Assembly (NCBI RefSeq): GCF_014204715.1
Contig: NZ_JACHLY010000001.1
Location: forward strand, 558,001-622,000
Length of the DNA: 64,000 nucleotides
Reading direction: 5' to 3'
Origin: Streptomonospora salina
GTDB lineage: Bacteria > Actinomycetota > Actinomycetes > Streptosporangiales > Streptosporangiaceae
Shown: piece by piece, positions 9,379 to 19,640 of the stretch
Layout of the letters: each line of letters starts with the position of its first letter
How positions within the stretch are numbered: position 1 is the stretch's first letter
The notes under the pieces: generated by a model
The model's input: the letters and a program-made list of their open reading frames with translations, nothing else
What the model was told of the DNA's origin: nothing
The model's database searches: none
Program-made: the position numbers and the translations under genes

Positions 9379-9485
9379 CGCTGCGGGAACTCCTCGACCG
9401 TTGCCTGCGGAGCGGGTGGCGGCTGCGGGATCGGGCGGAGGGGGCGCCGCGCCCTGCGCGGGCCCGGCGCCGGCCGGCCCGCGCA

Positions 9486-10100
9486 TCAGGCACCCGCCTG
9501 TGCGTGGGTCACCAGGCGCTCGACGTACTTGGCGATGACGTCGGCCTCCAGGTTCACGGGCGCCCCGATGCCCTTGGCGCCCAGCGTGGTGAGGTCGAGC
9601 GTGGTGGGGACGAGGCCGACGGTGAAACTGTCGGCGCTCACCGAGGCGACCGTGAGGCTGACGCCGTCGACGGTGATGGACCCCTTCTCCACGACGTAGC
9701 GCGCCAGGTCGGCCGGCAGCGAGAACCGCACCGTTTCCCAGCGGGATCCGCTGACGCGCTCGACGACCTCGGCTTTGGCGTCGACGTGTCCCTGCACGAT
9801 GTGGCCGCCCAAGCGGTCGGAGACCTTCGCGGCACGCTCCAGATTGACCGGCGATCCGACGGTGAGTGCGCCGAGACCGGAACGGTCCAGCGTCTCCTTC
9901 ATCACATCGGCGTCGAAGCTGTCGCCGGAGACGGCGGTGACGGTCAGGCAGACCCCGTTGACGGCGACGGAGTCGCCGCGGTCCGCGTCGGCGGTGACGA
10001 CCGGGCCCCGCACGGTCAGCCGCGCGGCGTCGCCCGCGAAGTCGCCCGCCTGCTCGATCCCGGTGACTTCACCGAGTTCCTCGACGATTCCGGTGAACAC
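9486..10100 (-). CDS. ribE: Riboflavin synthase, alpha chain type
   Basis: 204 residues built of two lumazine-binding repeats. Each begins with the typical G-I-V-E-E or I-V-Q-G-H-V-D pattern and contains [10 protein letters not shown] or [10 protein letters not shown]. It dismutates two lumazines to riboflavin and the ribitylamino-uracil precursor. The N-terminus M-F-T-G-I-V-E-E is the canonical start. First gene behind the FMN riboswitch. ribD is absent from this cluster. Confidence 0.96.
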   Translation of the reverse strand: MFTGIVEELGEVTGIEQAGDFAGDAARLTVRGPVVTADADRGDSVAVNGVCLTVTAVSGDSFDADVMKETLDRSGLGALTVGSPVNLERAAKVSDRLGGHIVQGHVDAKAEVVERVSGSRWETVRFSLPADLARYVVEKGSITVDGVSLTVASVSADSFTVGLVPTTLDLTTLGAKGIGAPVNLEADVIAKYVERLVTHAQAGA

Positions 10101-10214
10101 GTCCCATCCATCCCCTTACCCGGATCAAGGCTCCGGGGATGGTCTTCAGGCGGTCAGCTCCGCCCGGGGAGAACCGGGTACGCGGGCGCGGGGCCCGCGG
10201 TCCGATCGATCCCA

Positions 10215-10345
10215 CGCGTACTGCCTCCCATCCGGACTCTCACCGTCGGCACCGGAATTCCACCGGTTCAACCGGCCGATGGCATCGGTCGGGTCGCGGA
10301 CTGTCACCGCCGGTTCGGACTTTCACCGACCCCGGAGCACGCGTT
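10215..10345 (-). promoter_or_regulatory. FMN riboswitch (RFN element)
   Basis: Read on the minus strand, the conserved RFN blocks appear in order: GTGAAAGTCCGAACCGGCGG (P2 side), then CGGTGGAATTCCGG and GCCGACGGTGAGAGTCCGGA, ending in TGGGAGGCAGTACG. This matches the class consensus closely. The roughly 115 nt between it and ribE are GC-rich and contain short hairpins (for example GGGCCCGCGG around 10190) that could act as expression platform. FMN binding should switch off ribE-ribBA-ribH. Confidence 0.93.
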
Positions 10346-10382
10346 GTGTCAACGTTTCTGTCTAACAGTGTGCCACGCCCGC

Positions 10383-11432
10383 TCATTCCCGGGCGGCAGA
10401 GGGGCCCTCCGACGGCGCGCCCGCGGAGCGGCCGTCGCCGGTGCGGCCCTGCGCGGCGGGCCGGTCGGCCAGCCCCATCCGCACGAACAGCTCGGGCGCG
10501 CCCAGCGCCGACCAGGCGCCCAGCAGCGCGAAGACCGCGTACTCGCGCACCGCGCCCGCGGCGCCGGCGGCCTGGGGAACGGCCACGTCCGCTGCGGCGA
10601 GGATCAGGAAGATCCCCGAGATTCCGATCACATAGCGCGCCGCGCGGGACACCACCGGGCCCGCGGCGCTGTACCAGCCGCGCGCGGCCAGCGCGGAGAG
10701 ACCGGCCACACCGCCGAACAGGCCGCCGGCGACACCGGCCGCATGCGCCAGCGACGCGCCTTGCACACCGGGCGGCACCGACCCGGTCCACTCCTCGGGC
10801 GGGTTCCAGCCGGAGTGCAGGAGTGCTTGGAGGCCGGCGGCGAGCAGCACCGGAAGCGCGGAGGCGGCCAGCGCCAGGCCCGCCTGCGCCGGCAGGCCCA
10901 AGCGGCGCCAGCGCACCAGCACCGCGTCCTCATACCGCAGGGCCGCCCACAGCAGCGCGGCGGCGACGAGCCAGCCGGCCACCAGGTCGGTGACGAAGTG
11001 CGCGCCGAGGTAGAGGCGCGAAACACCCACCGCGACGACGATCGCCGCGCAGGCGCCCCACACCTGCCGCCGGCGGAACCGCAGCGCGGCGTAGCCCCAC
11101 AGCACCAGGGAGGTGACGGAGTGGGCGGACGGGCCGCCGAAGGTCGCCGGGGCGACGAGCGGGCGCGCGGAGTGGTGGTACCACGAGGGCCGCGGGGCGT
11201 GCAGGACGGTTCTGAGCAGGTCGGTGACCACGCCGGCGCCGGCGGCGAGCACGAACAAGCGTGCGCCGATCCCCGCGTGCAGGCTCCAGAAGACGAGCGT
11301 GACCAGAACCGGCAGCACCGCCTGGGAGCCCAGGAAGCCGATCGCCTCCATCCCGGGCGCGATCCACCCGCCCAGGCTCTGGAGCCACTCCACGACGCCG
11401 ATCTCGACGTCCCACACCGCGTCCATGCACAC
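10383..11432 (-). CDS. PAP2-superfamily membrane phosphatase
   Basis: 349 residues with six or more hydrophobic segments. The three phosphatase motifs are present: R-T-V-L-H-A-P-R-P near residue 74, P-S-A-H-S near 100 (catalytic-acid His), and S-R-L-Y-L-G-A-H-F-V-T-D near 137-148 (nucleophile His). Such proteins dephosphorylate lipid or isoprenoid phosphates at the outer face of the membrane. Starts GTG at 11432 or ATG at 11426 are both possible. It lies between rpe and the FMN riboswitch where many actinomycetes have ribD. The C-terminal 30 residues are hydrophilic. Confidence 0.85.
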   Translation of the reverse strand: MCMDAVWDVEIGVVEWLQSLGGWIAPGMEAIGFLGSQAVLPVLVTLVFWSLHAGIGARLFVLAAGAGVVTDLLRTVLHAPRPSWYHHSARPLVAPATFGGPSAHSVTSLVLWGYAALRFRRRQVWGACAAIVVAVGVSRLYLGAHFVTDLVAGWLVAAALLWAALRYEDAVLVRWRRLGLPAQAGLALAASALPVLLAAGLQALLHSGWNPPEEWTGSVPPGVQGASLAHAAGVAGGLFGGVAGLSALAARGWYSAAGPVVSRAARYVIGISGIFLILAAADVAVPQAAGAAGAVREYAVFALLGAWSALGAPELFVRMGLADRPAAQGRTGDGRSAGAPSEGPSAARE

Positions 11433-11696
11433 CTCGCCCGGATCCAGAGCCTGGAGCGCGCCTTACCGGTGCGTTCCGACACCGAATTCCAGACCTCGGT
11501 TAGGGGTGATCGTAGACGCCCGACCGGCCCGATCCCAACCCGAGGCCGCCCGCCTCCCCGGAGACGATTCGGGCCGGGTGCGGATCCCGTGCCTCCGGGC
11601 GGATCCCGAGGTCCGCCCGCCCGACACCCGGGAGGGTGCCTGCGGCGCGGCCGGCGCCGCAGCTCCGCGGCCGCCGCGCGGGCGACCGCGGGACGG

Positions 11697-12362
11697 TCAC
11701 CCCGCGGCCTTCTCGGCCTGCGTGCGCAGCGCCCGCACCGCCGCCGCGGGGTCGTCCGCCGTGTACACCGCCGAACCGGCGACGAAGACGTCGGCTCCGG
11801 CTTCGGCGGCGCGCTCCACCGTCTCTTCGGTGATGCCGCCGTCCACTTGGAGCCAGACCGACCCGCCGCGGGCCCCGGCCAGTTCGCGAGCGCGGCGGAT
11901 CTTCGGCAGCACGAGGTCGAGGAACCGCTGACCGCCGAATCCGGGCTCGACGGTCATCATCAGCAGCATGTCGACCTCGGGAAGCAGGTCGGCGTAGGAG
12001 TCCAGCGCGGTGGCGGGGTTCAGCGCCAGCCCGGCCCGCGCGCCCTGCCCGCGGATCTCGCGCAGGGTGCGCACCGGGGAGCGGGCCGCCTCGGCGTGCA
12101 CGGTGACGCTGCCGGCCCCGGCTTCGGCGTAGGCGGGCGCCCACCGGTCGGGGTCCTCGATCATCAGGTGGCAGTCCATCGGCACGGGCACCGACCTGAG
12201 CAGCGATTCCACAACCGGCAGGCCCAGGGTCAGGTTGGGCACGAAGTGGTTGTCCATCACGTCGACGTGCAGCCAGTCGGCCGCGCCGGAGACCGCAGCG
12301 GCTTCGTCGGCCAGGCGAGCGAAGTCGGCGGAGAGGATGCTGGGTGAGATTTGGATGGCCAC
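11697..12362 (-). CDS. rpe: Ribulose-phosphate 3-epimerase
   Basis: 221 residues, the full TIM-barrel length. Motifs: P-S-I-L-S-A-D near residue 6, H-V-D-V-M-D near 32 (metal His and catalytic Asp), C-H-L-M-I near 64, E-P-G-F-G-G-Q near 140 (phosphate loop), and V-D-G-G-I near 172 with the second catalytic Asp. It interconverts ribulose 5-phosphate and xylulose 5-phosphate. Ribulose 5-phosphate is also the substrate of the ribBA-encoded DHBP synthase nearby. It is 105 bp downstream of rsmB. Confidence 0.97.
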   Translation of the reverse strand: MAIQISPSILSADFARLADEAAAVSGAADWLHVDVMDNHFVPNLTLGLPVVESLLRSVPVPMDCHLMIEDPDRWAPAYAEAGAGSVTVHAEAARSPVRTLREIRGQGARAGLALNPATALDSYADLLPEVDMLLMMTVEPGFGGQRFLDLVLPKIRRARELAGARGGSVWLQVDGGITEETVERAAEAGADVFVAGSAVYTADDPAAAVRALRTQAEKAAG

Positions 12363-12467
12363 GCCGCCGATTCTATTAGCGGGCCGGAGCCCGGCACGGC
12401 ACCGCTCCGCCCTGCGGGGCGGGGGTGCCGGGGCCGCGGCGGTCCCCGGCGGTCCCCGGAACGGGAG

Positions 12468-13970
12468 TCAGCGTTTGCGCACCAGCGCCAGGAACATCGC
12501 GTCGGTGCCGTGGCGGTGCGGCCAGAACTGCACGTATTCGCCGGAAGGGCCCGCCGCGACGTCGGGCACGCCGTCGAGGTAGTCGGCGGCGCGCAGCACC
12601 TCGGCGTCGCCGCGTTCGGCCAGGACCGCCTCGACGACACCGCGTGTCTCGTCCGGGTGCGGCGAGCAGGTCACGTAGGCGGCCACACCGCCGGCGCGGG
12701 TCGAATCCAGCGCGCTGCGCAACAGGTCGCGCTGGAGCGGCGCCAGCGCCTCCGCGGTCTCGGGGGTGCGCCGCCAGCGCGCCTCCGGCCGGCGCCGGAG
12801 CGCGCCGAGACCGGTGCAGGGAGCGTCGACGACCACCCGGTCGAACACGCCCGCGCCCCAGGGTGGGCGGGTGGCGTCGGCGACGACGGTGCGGGCCGCG
12901 TCCCGCGGCGAGCGCTCCACCGCACCGGCGACGAGCCCGGCGCGTGCGGGCTGGGCTTCGGCCGCCAGCAGGCGGGCGTCGCGCGCGCCGGCGAGGCCGG
13001 CCAGCAGAGCGGCCTTGCCGCCGGGTCCCGCGCATGCGTCGAGCCAGCGGGCGTCGGGGCCGTCGACACCGACACGGGTCAGCGCCAGCGCGACGAGTTG
13101 GCTCGCTTCGTCCTGGACGGCGGCGCGGCGCTGGCGCACTTCGCGCAGCAGCGCCGGATCGCCTTCGGGCAGGTAGGCGGCGTAGGGCGAGAACCGGGCC
13201 GCAGTGGCGCCGCCGGCGAGGAGGTCGTCGACGGCGGCGCGCCCGGGCTTGGCGACCAGCGTGACCCGCGGCCGCTCGTTGTCGGCGGCCAGCAGCCGCT
13301 CGGTCTCGGCGAGGGGCGCGCCGGGGTCGGCTCCGGCGGCGCCGGCCGCCGCTTCAGGCTCCGGGGCTCCGCCGTGCGCGGGGGCCTCGCCCAGGGCCGC
13401 CGCGAAAGCGTCGACGATCCAGCGCGGGTGGCTGTGGACCACGCTGAGGTGGCCGGCGGGATCGGCGGCGCGGTCGGGGGCCACGACCGCGGTCCACTCG
13501 TCCAGGCTGCGGCGGCCGACCTTGCGCAGCACGGCGTTGGCGAACCGCCCGCGGTGGTGGCCGACCACCCGCCGGGCCAGGTCGACCGTGGCGCTGACGG
13601 CGGCGTGCGGCGGGATCGCCGTAGCCAGCAACTGGTGGGCGCCCAGCCGCAGGACGGGCAGCACCTCGCTGTCGACCGACTCCAGGGAGCGGTCGATGCA
13701 GGCGTCGAGGATCGCGTCGTAGGTGCCCTGGCGGCGCAGCGCACCGTAGGTGAGTTCGGTCGCCAGCGCGGCGTCGCGCCCGTGGACGGAGCGCTCCCGC
13801 AGCAGCGACGGCAGGAGAAGGTTGGCGTAGGCGTCGCGGTCCTGCACCGCCCGCAGTACGTCATAGGCGGCCCGGCGCGCGGGGTCCTTGGGCGCGGGCG
13901 GCGTGTTCCTGCCGCTTTTCTCCCCGTTCTTGCGGGGCGCGCGGGAGGACGGACGGGAGCGGTCACTCAC
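12468..13970 (-). CDS. rsmB: 16S rRNA m5C967 methyltransferase (RsmB/Sun)
   Basis: 500 residues from GTG 13970. The N-terminal NusB-like RNA-binding domain (about 25-170) is followed by a SAM methyltransferase domain. Motifs: D-A-C-A-G-P-G-G-K near residue 325 (SAM-binding motif I), V-D-A-P-C-T-G-L-G (motif IV with the general Cys) and V-T-C-S-P-H-P-D-E (motif VI with the catalytic Cys in T-C-S). Slightly longer than E. coli RsmB because of an Ala/Gly-rich insert near residue 200. It follows fmt by about 200 bp, the usual actinobacterial order. Confidence 0.95.
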   Translation of the reverse strand: MSDRSRPSSRAPRKNGEKSGRNTPPAPKDPARRAAYDVLRAVQDRDAYANLLLPSLLRERSVHGRDAALATELTYGALRRQGTYDAILDACIDRSLESVDSEVLPVLRLGAHQLLATAIPPHAAVSATVDLARRVVGHHRGRFANAVLRKVGRRSLDEWTAVVAPDRAADPAGHLSVVHSHPRWIVDAFAAALGEAPAHGGAPEPEAAAGAAGADPGAPLAETERLLAADNERPRVTLVAKPGRAAVDDLLAGGATAARFSPYAAYLPEGDPALLREVRQRRAAVQDEASQLVALALTRVGVDGPDARWLDACAGPGGKAALLAGLAGARDARLLAAEAQPARAGLVAGAVERSPRDAARTVVADATRPPWGAGVFDRVVVDAPCTGLGALRRRPEARWRRTPETAEALAPLQRDLLRSALDSTRAGGVAAYVTCSPHPDETRGVVEAVLAERGDAEVLRAADYLDGVPDVAAGPSGEYVQFWPHRHGTDAMFLALVRKR

Positions 13971-14171
13971 AGGGATCTGCCTTCAGCCTCGCCGGAGGGG
14001 TCTGGGACCGGCCCGCGCGCTGCGCCCCCGGACACGACGGCGCAATCGCCGGTCTGGCGCAGGAAGCGGGAACGGGCCGGACTCCGAGGATACTCACTGT
14101 GCGTACCCGGCGGCGGGCGTACTCCTCTGCGCCGGGCGTCCGGTGCGCGGGCGGGTCGGATCAGCTGCGGG

Positions 14172-15104
14172 TCACGTGGCGCCCAGCACGTCCTCGTCGG
14201 TGGGGCGCACGCCGCGTGCCCAATCGACGGCCGCCATGCTGCGCTTGCCCTGGGGCTGGACTTCGCCCAGTTCCACCGGGTGGGTAGCGGTACCGGCGAA
14301 CACGCGGTCCTTGGCGACGCCGAGGCGGCCGGGCGGCAGGGCGTCGGCGTCGGTGACCGGGCGGACGGGGCCGAACTTCAGGCGCTCGCCGCGGAAGGTC
14401 GACCACGCGCCGGGGGCGGGTGTGCAGGCGCGGATCAGCCGGTCGACGTGCATGGCCGGAGCGGTGAAGTCGACCTCGGCGTCGGCGGGGACGAGTTTGG
14501 GCGCGAAGGAGGCGGCGTCCGCTCCTTGGGGGCGCGGCTCCAGCTCACCGGCCTCGATTCCGTCCAGCGTCCGCAGCAGCAGGCCCGCTCCCGACTCGGC
14601 CAGCCGGGCGAGCAGATCGCCGCCGGTGTCGCGCGGGCCGACGGGTTCGACCACGGTGCCGAACACCGGACCGGAGTCCAGGTCGGGCTCGATGCGGAAG
14701 GTCGCCGCACCGGTGAGGTCGTCGCCGTGCAGCACCGCGTGCTGGACCGGCGCCGCGCCCCGCCACTGCGGCAGCAGCGAGAAGTGCAGGTTCACCCAGC
14801 CGTGCCGCGGGATGTCGAGCGCGTCCTGGCGCAGTAGCGCGCCGTAGGCCACCACGGGGCAGCAGTCGGGCGCGATCGCCCGCAGCCGGTCGAGGAACTC
14901 GGGGTCGCTCGCCTTCTCCGGTTTGAGCACCTCGGCACCCGCGTCCTCGGCCACCCGGGCGACCGGGCTCGGCGCGAGGCGACGCCCCCGCCCGGCGCGG
15001 GCGTCGGGCCGGGTCACGACCGCCGCCACCTCGTGGCGGGACTCCAGCAGCGCCTTGAGCGAGGGCACCGCCGCGTCGGGGGTTCCCGCGAAGACCAGTT
15101 TCAT
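14172..15104 (-). CDS. fmt: Methionyl-tRNA formyltransferase
   Basis: 310 residues from ATG 15104 (M-K-L-V-F-A-G-T-P), preceded by GAGGAAG. The formyltransferase domain has [13 protein letters not shown] near residues 106-118, containing the formyl-tetrahydrofolate loop and catalytic His. The C-terminal OB-fold tRNA-binding domain follows. It formylates initiator Met-tRNA. The upstream extension seen in frame lacks a ribosome-binding site. Divergent from priA with about 150 bp between the starts. Confidence 0.96.
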   Translation of the reverse strand: MKLVFAGTPDAAVPSLKALLESRHEVAAVVTRPDARAGRGRRLAPSPVARVAEDAGAEVLKPEKASDPEFLDRLRAIAPDCCPVVAYGALLRQDALDIPRHGWVNLHFSLLPQWRGAAPVQHAVLHGDDLTGAATFRIEPDLDSGPVFGTVVEPVGPRDTGGDLLARLAESGAGLLLRTLDGIEAGELEPRPQGADAASFAPKLVPADAEVDFTAPAMHVDRLIRACTPAPGAWSTFRGERLKFGPVRPVTDADALPPGRLGVAKDRVFAGTATHPVELGEVQPQGKRSMAAVDWARGVRPTDEDVLGAT

Positions 15105-15256
15105 CCGACCGCTCTTCCTCACCTGGTTGTCTTCCACCTGCCGCGTGCCACCTTGTCTACCAGCCTGCCCGCGGCCGCGGGCGTGGCGCGCCGATCCCGG
15201 CGGGTCCGGCGCAGCACCGCAGGGGTGTCGCCGGGCTCTGGTAGACCTGTTGTCCG

Positions 15257-17476
15257 ATGACTCCGCTGCCCGACCCCGACGACGGGGCCCTGTTCGACGT
15301 GTCGCCCTCCGGCGCGGGATCCGGGCCGGCCGACGCGGGCGAGGCGGGTACGGAGGACACCGGTCGGCCCGCGAAACGGGCTCCCGGGGGCACCGCGGCC
15401 GCCGCGAAGGCCAAGCGGCCCCAACCCCGGCGCCCCGCCGAGCGCGACCCGATCGCCCGCGTCGCGGTCGACACCCCGCTCCCCCATCTCGACCGGCTGT
15501 TCGACTACCGGGTTCCCGCGAGCATGGACGCCGACGCGGTGCCGGGCTGCCGGGTGCGCGTGCGCTTCAACGGGCAACTGCTCTCCGGCTTCCTGATCGA
15601 GCGGTGCGCCGCGTCCGAGTTCCAGGGCAGGTTGGCCTACCTGCACCAGGTGGTCTCGCCCGAGCCGGTCCTCACCCCCGAGATCGGCGGGCTCGCCCGC
15701 GCGGTGGCCGACCGCTACGCGGGCACCCTCAGCGACGTACTCCGGTTGGCGGTACCGCCGCGGCACGCCCGCGTGGAGAAGGAGGGCGGCCCGGATGCGG
15801 GCGGGGACGCGGGCGGCGCCGGGGAGGCCGCAGGGCAGGAGCCCGCGGACGGCGCGGCCCCGGCGCCTGCCCCGGCCGGTGCCGGAGCCGCCCCTCCCGT
15901 CCCCGGACCGGGCCCCTGGGCGGACTACCCCGCAGGCCGCTCCTTCCTCGCCGCGCTGCACTCGGGCCAGGCCCCGCGCGCGGTGTGGAACGCGCTTCCC
16001 GGCCCCGACTGGGCCGACGCGATCGCCGTGGCCGCCGCCACCGCCCGCGCGGCGGGGCGGGGCGCGGTCGTGGTCGTCCCCGACGGCCGCGACGTCGAGG
16101 CCGTCGACGCGGCCCTGGCCCGGCGCCTGGGCGAGGGCCGCCACGTCGCGCTGACGGCCGGTCTGGGCCCGGCCGAGCGCTACCGCCGGTGGTTGTCGGT
16201 GCTGCGCGGCCGCACCCGCGTCGTCGTGGGCACCCGCGCCGCCGCGTTCGCTCCGGTTCCCGACGTGGGTCTGGTCGTCCTGTGGGACGACGGCGACGAC
16301 GTCCACGCCGATCCGCACGCGCCCTACCCGCACGCGCGCACGGTTCTGGCCATGCGCGCGCACCGGGCGGGGGCGGCGGCGCTGATCGGCGGCTTCACCC
16401 GCACGAGCGAGGCCGCGCAGCTCGCCGAGTCCGGCTGGGCGCACCCGCTCGCGGCCGACCGCGCCGCGGTGCGCGAGCGGGCTCCGCGGGTGCAGGCCTC
16501 GGGCGACGACAGCGAGATGGCGCGCGACGAGGCGGCCCGCTCCGCGCGGATCCCCAGCCTCGCGCTGCGCGTCGCCCGCGAGGCCGCCCACAGCGGTCCG
16601 GTGCTGATCCAGGTGCCCCGGCGGGGCTATCTGGCCTCCCTTGCCTGCGCGTCGTGCCGCACCCCGGCGCGGTGCGGCTCCTGCCGGGGCCCGCTGGCCG
16701 TGCGCGGGGCCCATGCGATGCCCTACTGCCGCTGGTGCGGCCGGATCACGGGCGAGTGGAGCTGCGGTGCGTGCGGCGGCACCCGCCTGCGCGCCACGGT
16801 GGTGGGCGCCCGGCGGACCGCCGAAGAGATGGGTCGTGCGTTTCCCGCCCTGACCGTGCGCACCTCCGGGCGCGAGGACGTACTGACCGAGGTCGGCGAG
16901 GGCCCCGCGCTGGTGGTGGCCACACCCGGCGCCGAACCCGCGGCCAAGGGCGGCTATGCGGCTGCGGTGCTGCTGGACGGCTGGGCCCTGCTGGGCCGCG
17001 CGGACCTGCGCGCCTCCGAGGAGGCGCTGCGGCGCTGGTGCAACGCCGCGGCGCTGGTGCGCCCGGCGGCCGAGGACGGCCGGGTGGTGGTGGTCGCCGA
17101 CGCCCAGCTGGCGGCCACCCAGGCGCTGGTGCGCTGGGATCCCGCCGGCTTCGCCGAGCGGGAGCTGGCCGAGCGGCGGGAACTGGGATTCCCGCCCGCG
17201 GTGACGATGGCCGCGGTCACCGGCGCCCCCGCGCACGTGCGCGAACTGCTGGACCGGGTCGAACAGCCCGGGTCCGCCGAACTCCTGGGGCCGGTTCCGG
17301 TGGGCGGCGCCGGCGGCGACTCCGGCGACACGGCCACCGAGCGCGCCCTGCTGCGCGTGCCGCGCACCGACACCCTCGCCTTGGCCGCCGCCCTCAAGGC
17401 CGCGGCCGCGGCCCGCAGCGCCCGCAAGGACGAGCACCACGCACAGATCCGCATGGACCCGCTGCAGGTGGTGTAG
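15257..17476 (+). CDS. priA: Probable replication-restart protein PriA, helicase-degenerate
   Basis: 739 residues. The N-terminal 3'-DNA-binding domain (about 70-160) is clear, and so are the zinc cysteines (C-A-S-C, C-G-S-C, C-R-W-C-G, C-G-A-C-G; about 455-510). However, the position of the Walker A loop reads [11 protein letters not shown] with no G-K-T, and the DEAH position reads W-D-D-G-D-D. ATP hydrolysis is therefore unlikely. This degeneration is known for actinobacterial PriA, which probably acts in fork recognition without unwinding. The first 65 residues are low complexity. Confidence 0.92.
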   Translation: MTPLPDPDDGALFDVSPSGAGSGPADAGEAGTEDTGRPAKRAPGGTAAAAKAKRPQPRRPAERDPIARVAVDTPLPHLDRLFDYRVPASMDADAVPGCRVRVRFNGQLLSGFLIERCAASEFQGRLAYLHQVVSPEPVLTPEIGGLARAVADRYAGTLSDVLRLAVPPRHARVEKEGGPDAGGDAGGAGEAAGQEPADGAAPAPAPAGAGAAPPVPGPGPWADYPAGRSFLAALHSGQAPRAVWNALPGPDWADAIAVAAATARAAGRGAVVVVPDGRDVEAVDAALARRLGEGRHVALTAGLGPAERYRRWLSVLRGRTRVVVGTRAAAFAPVPDVGLVVLWDDGDDVHADPHAPYPHARTVLAMRAHRAGAAALIGGFTRTSEAAQLAESGWAHPLAADRAAVRERAPRVQASGDDSEMARDEAARSARIPSLALRVAREAAHSGPVLIQVPRRGYLASLACASCRTPARCGSCRGPLAVRGAHAMPYCRWCGRITGEWSCGACGGTRLRATVVGARRTAEEMGRAFPALTVRTSGREDVLTEVGEGPALVVATPGAEPAAKGGYAAAVLLDGWALLGRADLRASEEALRRWCNAAALVRPAAEDGRVVVVADAQLAATQALVRWDPAGFAERELAERRELGFPPAVTMAAVTGAPAHVRELLDRVEQPGSAELLGPVPVGGAGGDSGDTATERALLRVPRTDTLALAAALKAAAAARSARKDEHHAQIRMDPLQVV

Positions 17477-17612
17477 GAAACTCCAGCCCGCCGAGCGGAT
17501 TCTCCGGGCCGATCGCCGTATTCGGGATCATCCGCATCGGCGGAATTTCCCGTACTCATCCGTAACCGGACACGGATCCGAATACTGGTCCCCATGAACG
17601 CGAGGAGGCATG

Positions 17613-18233
17613 ATGGTCGTCATGAGCATCGGCGAAACGGATCCGCATCCGCGCCCCCTGACGGTGGAGGACCTGGAGCGCATGCCGGAGGACGGCAGCC
17701 GCTACGAGCTGGTCGACGGGCGGCTTGACGTGTCGCCTTCTCCGACGTCGCCGCATTCGCTGATCGACACGAGGCTGAGTCACGTACTTACCGGCCAGGC
17801 CCCCGAGGACTACATCGTCCTTTCCGGCCCGGGCATCAACTTCGATGCGGACCGTACACACCACCGCATTCCCGACCTGGCAGTCATTCGCTACGAGGAC
17901 TACGAGGCGCCGTACCTGACACGGCCGCCGGTTCTCGCCGTCGAGATCGTCTCGCCGAGCAGCGTGTTCCGCGATCACCACACCAAACGCGTGGAGTACG
18001 CGAAATTCGGCATCGAGTCCTACTGGATCGTCAGCCCCGACGCCGACGATCCCGGCGTACTCGAACTCCGCCTGAAGGACGGCCAGTACCGCGAAACCGC
18101 ACAGGTATTCGGCGAAGCGGTGTTCGAGACCGACGCTCCGTTCCCTGCCGCATTCGTTCCGCACTGGCTGATGGCGCCGGACCGCACCTGGCGCCGACAC
18201 GTCTACGGCGGTGATGCCGGGGGCCGCTCTTGA
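17613..18233 (+). CDS. Uma2-family putative PD-(D/E)XK endonuclease
   Basis: About 206 residues. ATG codons at 17610, 17613 and 17622 are all close to GAGGAGG (17602-17608), so the start is uncertain by four codons. Y-E-L-V-D-G-R-L near residue 35, P-D-L-A-V near 90 and V-L-A-V-E-I-V-S-P-S-S near 108-118 give the Uma2/DUF820 pattern of a restriction-endonuclease-like fold. The family is abundant in actinobacteria and cyanobacteria, with unproven function. The upstream 130 bp are less GC-rich than the surroundings. Its stop is 43 bp from the convergent DUF574 gene. Confidence 0.82.
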   Translation: MVVMSIGETDPHPRPLTVEDLERMPEDGSRYELVDGRLDVSPSPTSPHSLIDTRLSHVLTGQAPEDYIVLSGPGINFDADRTHHRIPDLAVIRYEDYEAPYLTRPPVLAVEIVSPSSVFRDHHTKRVEYAKFGIESYWIVSPDADDPGVLELRLKDGQYRETAQVFGEAVFETDAPFPAAFVPHWLMAPDRTWRRHVYGGDAGGRS

Positions 18234-18276
18234 CCGATGCCTCCTGGGATCCGTGCCGCCCCCGCTGCGCGCCGGC

Positions 18277-19089
18277 TCAGCCGCGCCGGCCCAGCCCCGC
18301 GAGCACGCCGGTGGGCTCCCCGCTCACCTCCTCGTCGGGGTAGGGCCACCAGGCTATGTCGGCGAGCCCGGGCTCGATGAGGGTGAAGGGGTCGAACGCC
18401 GCGGCGGCGAACTCCCGGCAGTGCGGGTCGCGCGCGTCGGGCACCGGCTGGGCGACGGCGATGTGCCCGCCGGGGCCCAGCCGCGGGTGCAGGGCGCGGA
18501 CCAGGTCCTGGATGAGGACTCCGTCGCGGCGCAGCGCCGTGGTGTCGGTGAGCAGCACCCCCAGCGGCTCTGCGACGTCGACCAGGCCGCAGCCGGCGAT
18601 CCGGTCGATCAGCGTGTCGGGGTCCATACGCTCTACGGGGAGCACGGCCGCCGACGTGTCGGCGTCGCCGGCGCGGCCGCCCCGCAGGGCCGCCGAAGAC
18701 TCGGCGTCGACGTAGACGACCCGGGAACCGGGGGCGTACTCGCGCGCCGCCCGGCCGATCCCCGCGCCCGCGGGCAGGCGCGATCCCAGGTCGACGAACT
18801 GGCGGACGCCGGCGTCGGCCGCCAGATAGCCCACGGCCCGGCGCAGGAACCCGCGCCGGGCCTCGATCCGCGATCCGCCGACCTGCGTCGGCACGCTCGC
18901 GTACGGATGCGCCGCACCCGGATCGCCGGATGCCCCCGCCTCGTCCGAGCCGTCCGGATCGCCGGGGGTCCGGGCGGGCTGCGCGGAGGAGCGGCCCCGG
19001 CGCCGGCCGATATGCACGACGCGCTGATCGGGGACCTCGGCCACGGGCCGGTCGTCGTCGATGTGCACCGCTCGCCAGTGGTCAGTCAC
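18277..19089 (-). CDS. DUF574 SAM-dependent methyltransferase
   Basis: 270 residues from GTG 19089 with GGGGGAG about 7 nt upstream. The SAM-binding motif F-V-D-L-G-S-R-L-P near residue 118 and V-V-Y-V-D near 144 are typical of the actinobacterial S-adenosyl methyltransferase family (DUF574). In the commonest form the first motif is F-L-D-I-G-S-G-L-P-T. W-W-P-Y-P near residue 245 is also family-typical. Substrate unknown. Paralogues are numerous in streptomycetes and relatives. The first 70 residues are hydrophilic and likely disordered. Confidence 0.83.
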   Translation of the reverse strand: MTDHWRAVHIDDDRPVAEVPDQRVVHIGRRRGRSSAQPARTPGDPDGSDEAGASGDPGAAHPYASVPTQVGGSRIEARRGFLRRAVGYLAADAGVRQFVDLGSRLPAGAGIGRAAREYAPGSRVVYVDAESSAALRGGRAGDADTSAAVLPVERMDPDTLIDRIAGCGLVDVAEPLGVLLTDTTALRRDGVLIQDLVRALHPRLGPGGHIAVAQPVPDARDPHCREFAAAAFDPFTLIEPGLADIAWWPYPDEEVSGEPTGVLAGLGRRG

Positions 19090-19640
19090 GATCGCGCTCC
19101 CCCGAGCCGTCGGCCCCTTCGTTAGCGATCGATGTTACCGGTTGTGAGTCACATCATTCACCCGTGGAAAACTTCACTGATCTTTTCCCACTCGCCAGCG
19201 GGACGGCGGGGGCGCCGGTGCGTCATCCTCGGCGGCGGAACCGGCTGCCGGGCAACCGCGCCGAGCCAAGCGGCGGCGACCGGTACCGGGCGGCACTCCG
19301 TCCGCCCGTCCGGCCGGCCGGGAACGCTCCGGCTTCCTCCCTGCGCCCGGCCCCGGGCAGGACCGCAGATCCGCGGTCCGCTCCGCCCCGGTCGGCAGCG
19401 CGCCGGTCCGCTCACCGGAGACGGCCTCACCCTGCCGACGACCGGCGGCGGGGCGCTGTGCGGGGGCGGTGCTCGCCCGCCGGACCGGGGAAGGACCACC
19501 GGGAGCGGCCTCCCGGGACCGCGGTGAGATCGTTGGCCGTGAGCGGCTCCGCCGCAGCGGGGCGTCCGCCGGCGTGCCGCGCCCCCGGCGCCGGGGGCGC
19601 GGCCGGGGCGAGCGAACACGGGATCGGGAAGGGAGCGGAC
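19090..19640. other. Gene-free gap between DUF574 gene and CoA-transferase gene
   Basis: About 550 bp. The part nearest the minus-strand gene (about 19120-19190) is A/T-rich for this genome and contains GTGAGTCAC-like symmetry and TAACAT, so it likely holds the promoters. The remaining 450 bp are GC-rich. Several frames are open but none has normal amino-acid composition, and I see no gene there. Confidence 0.4.
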
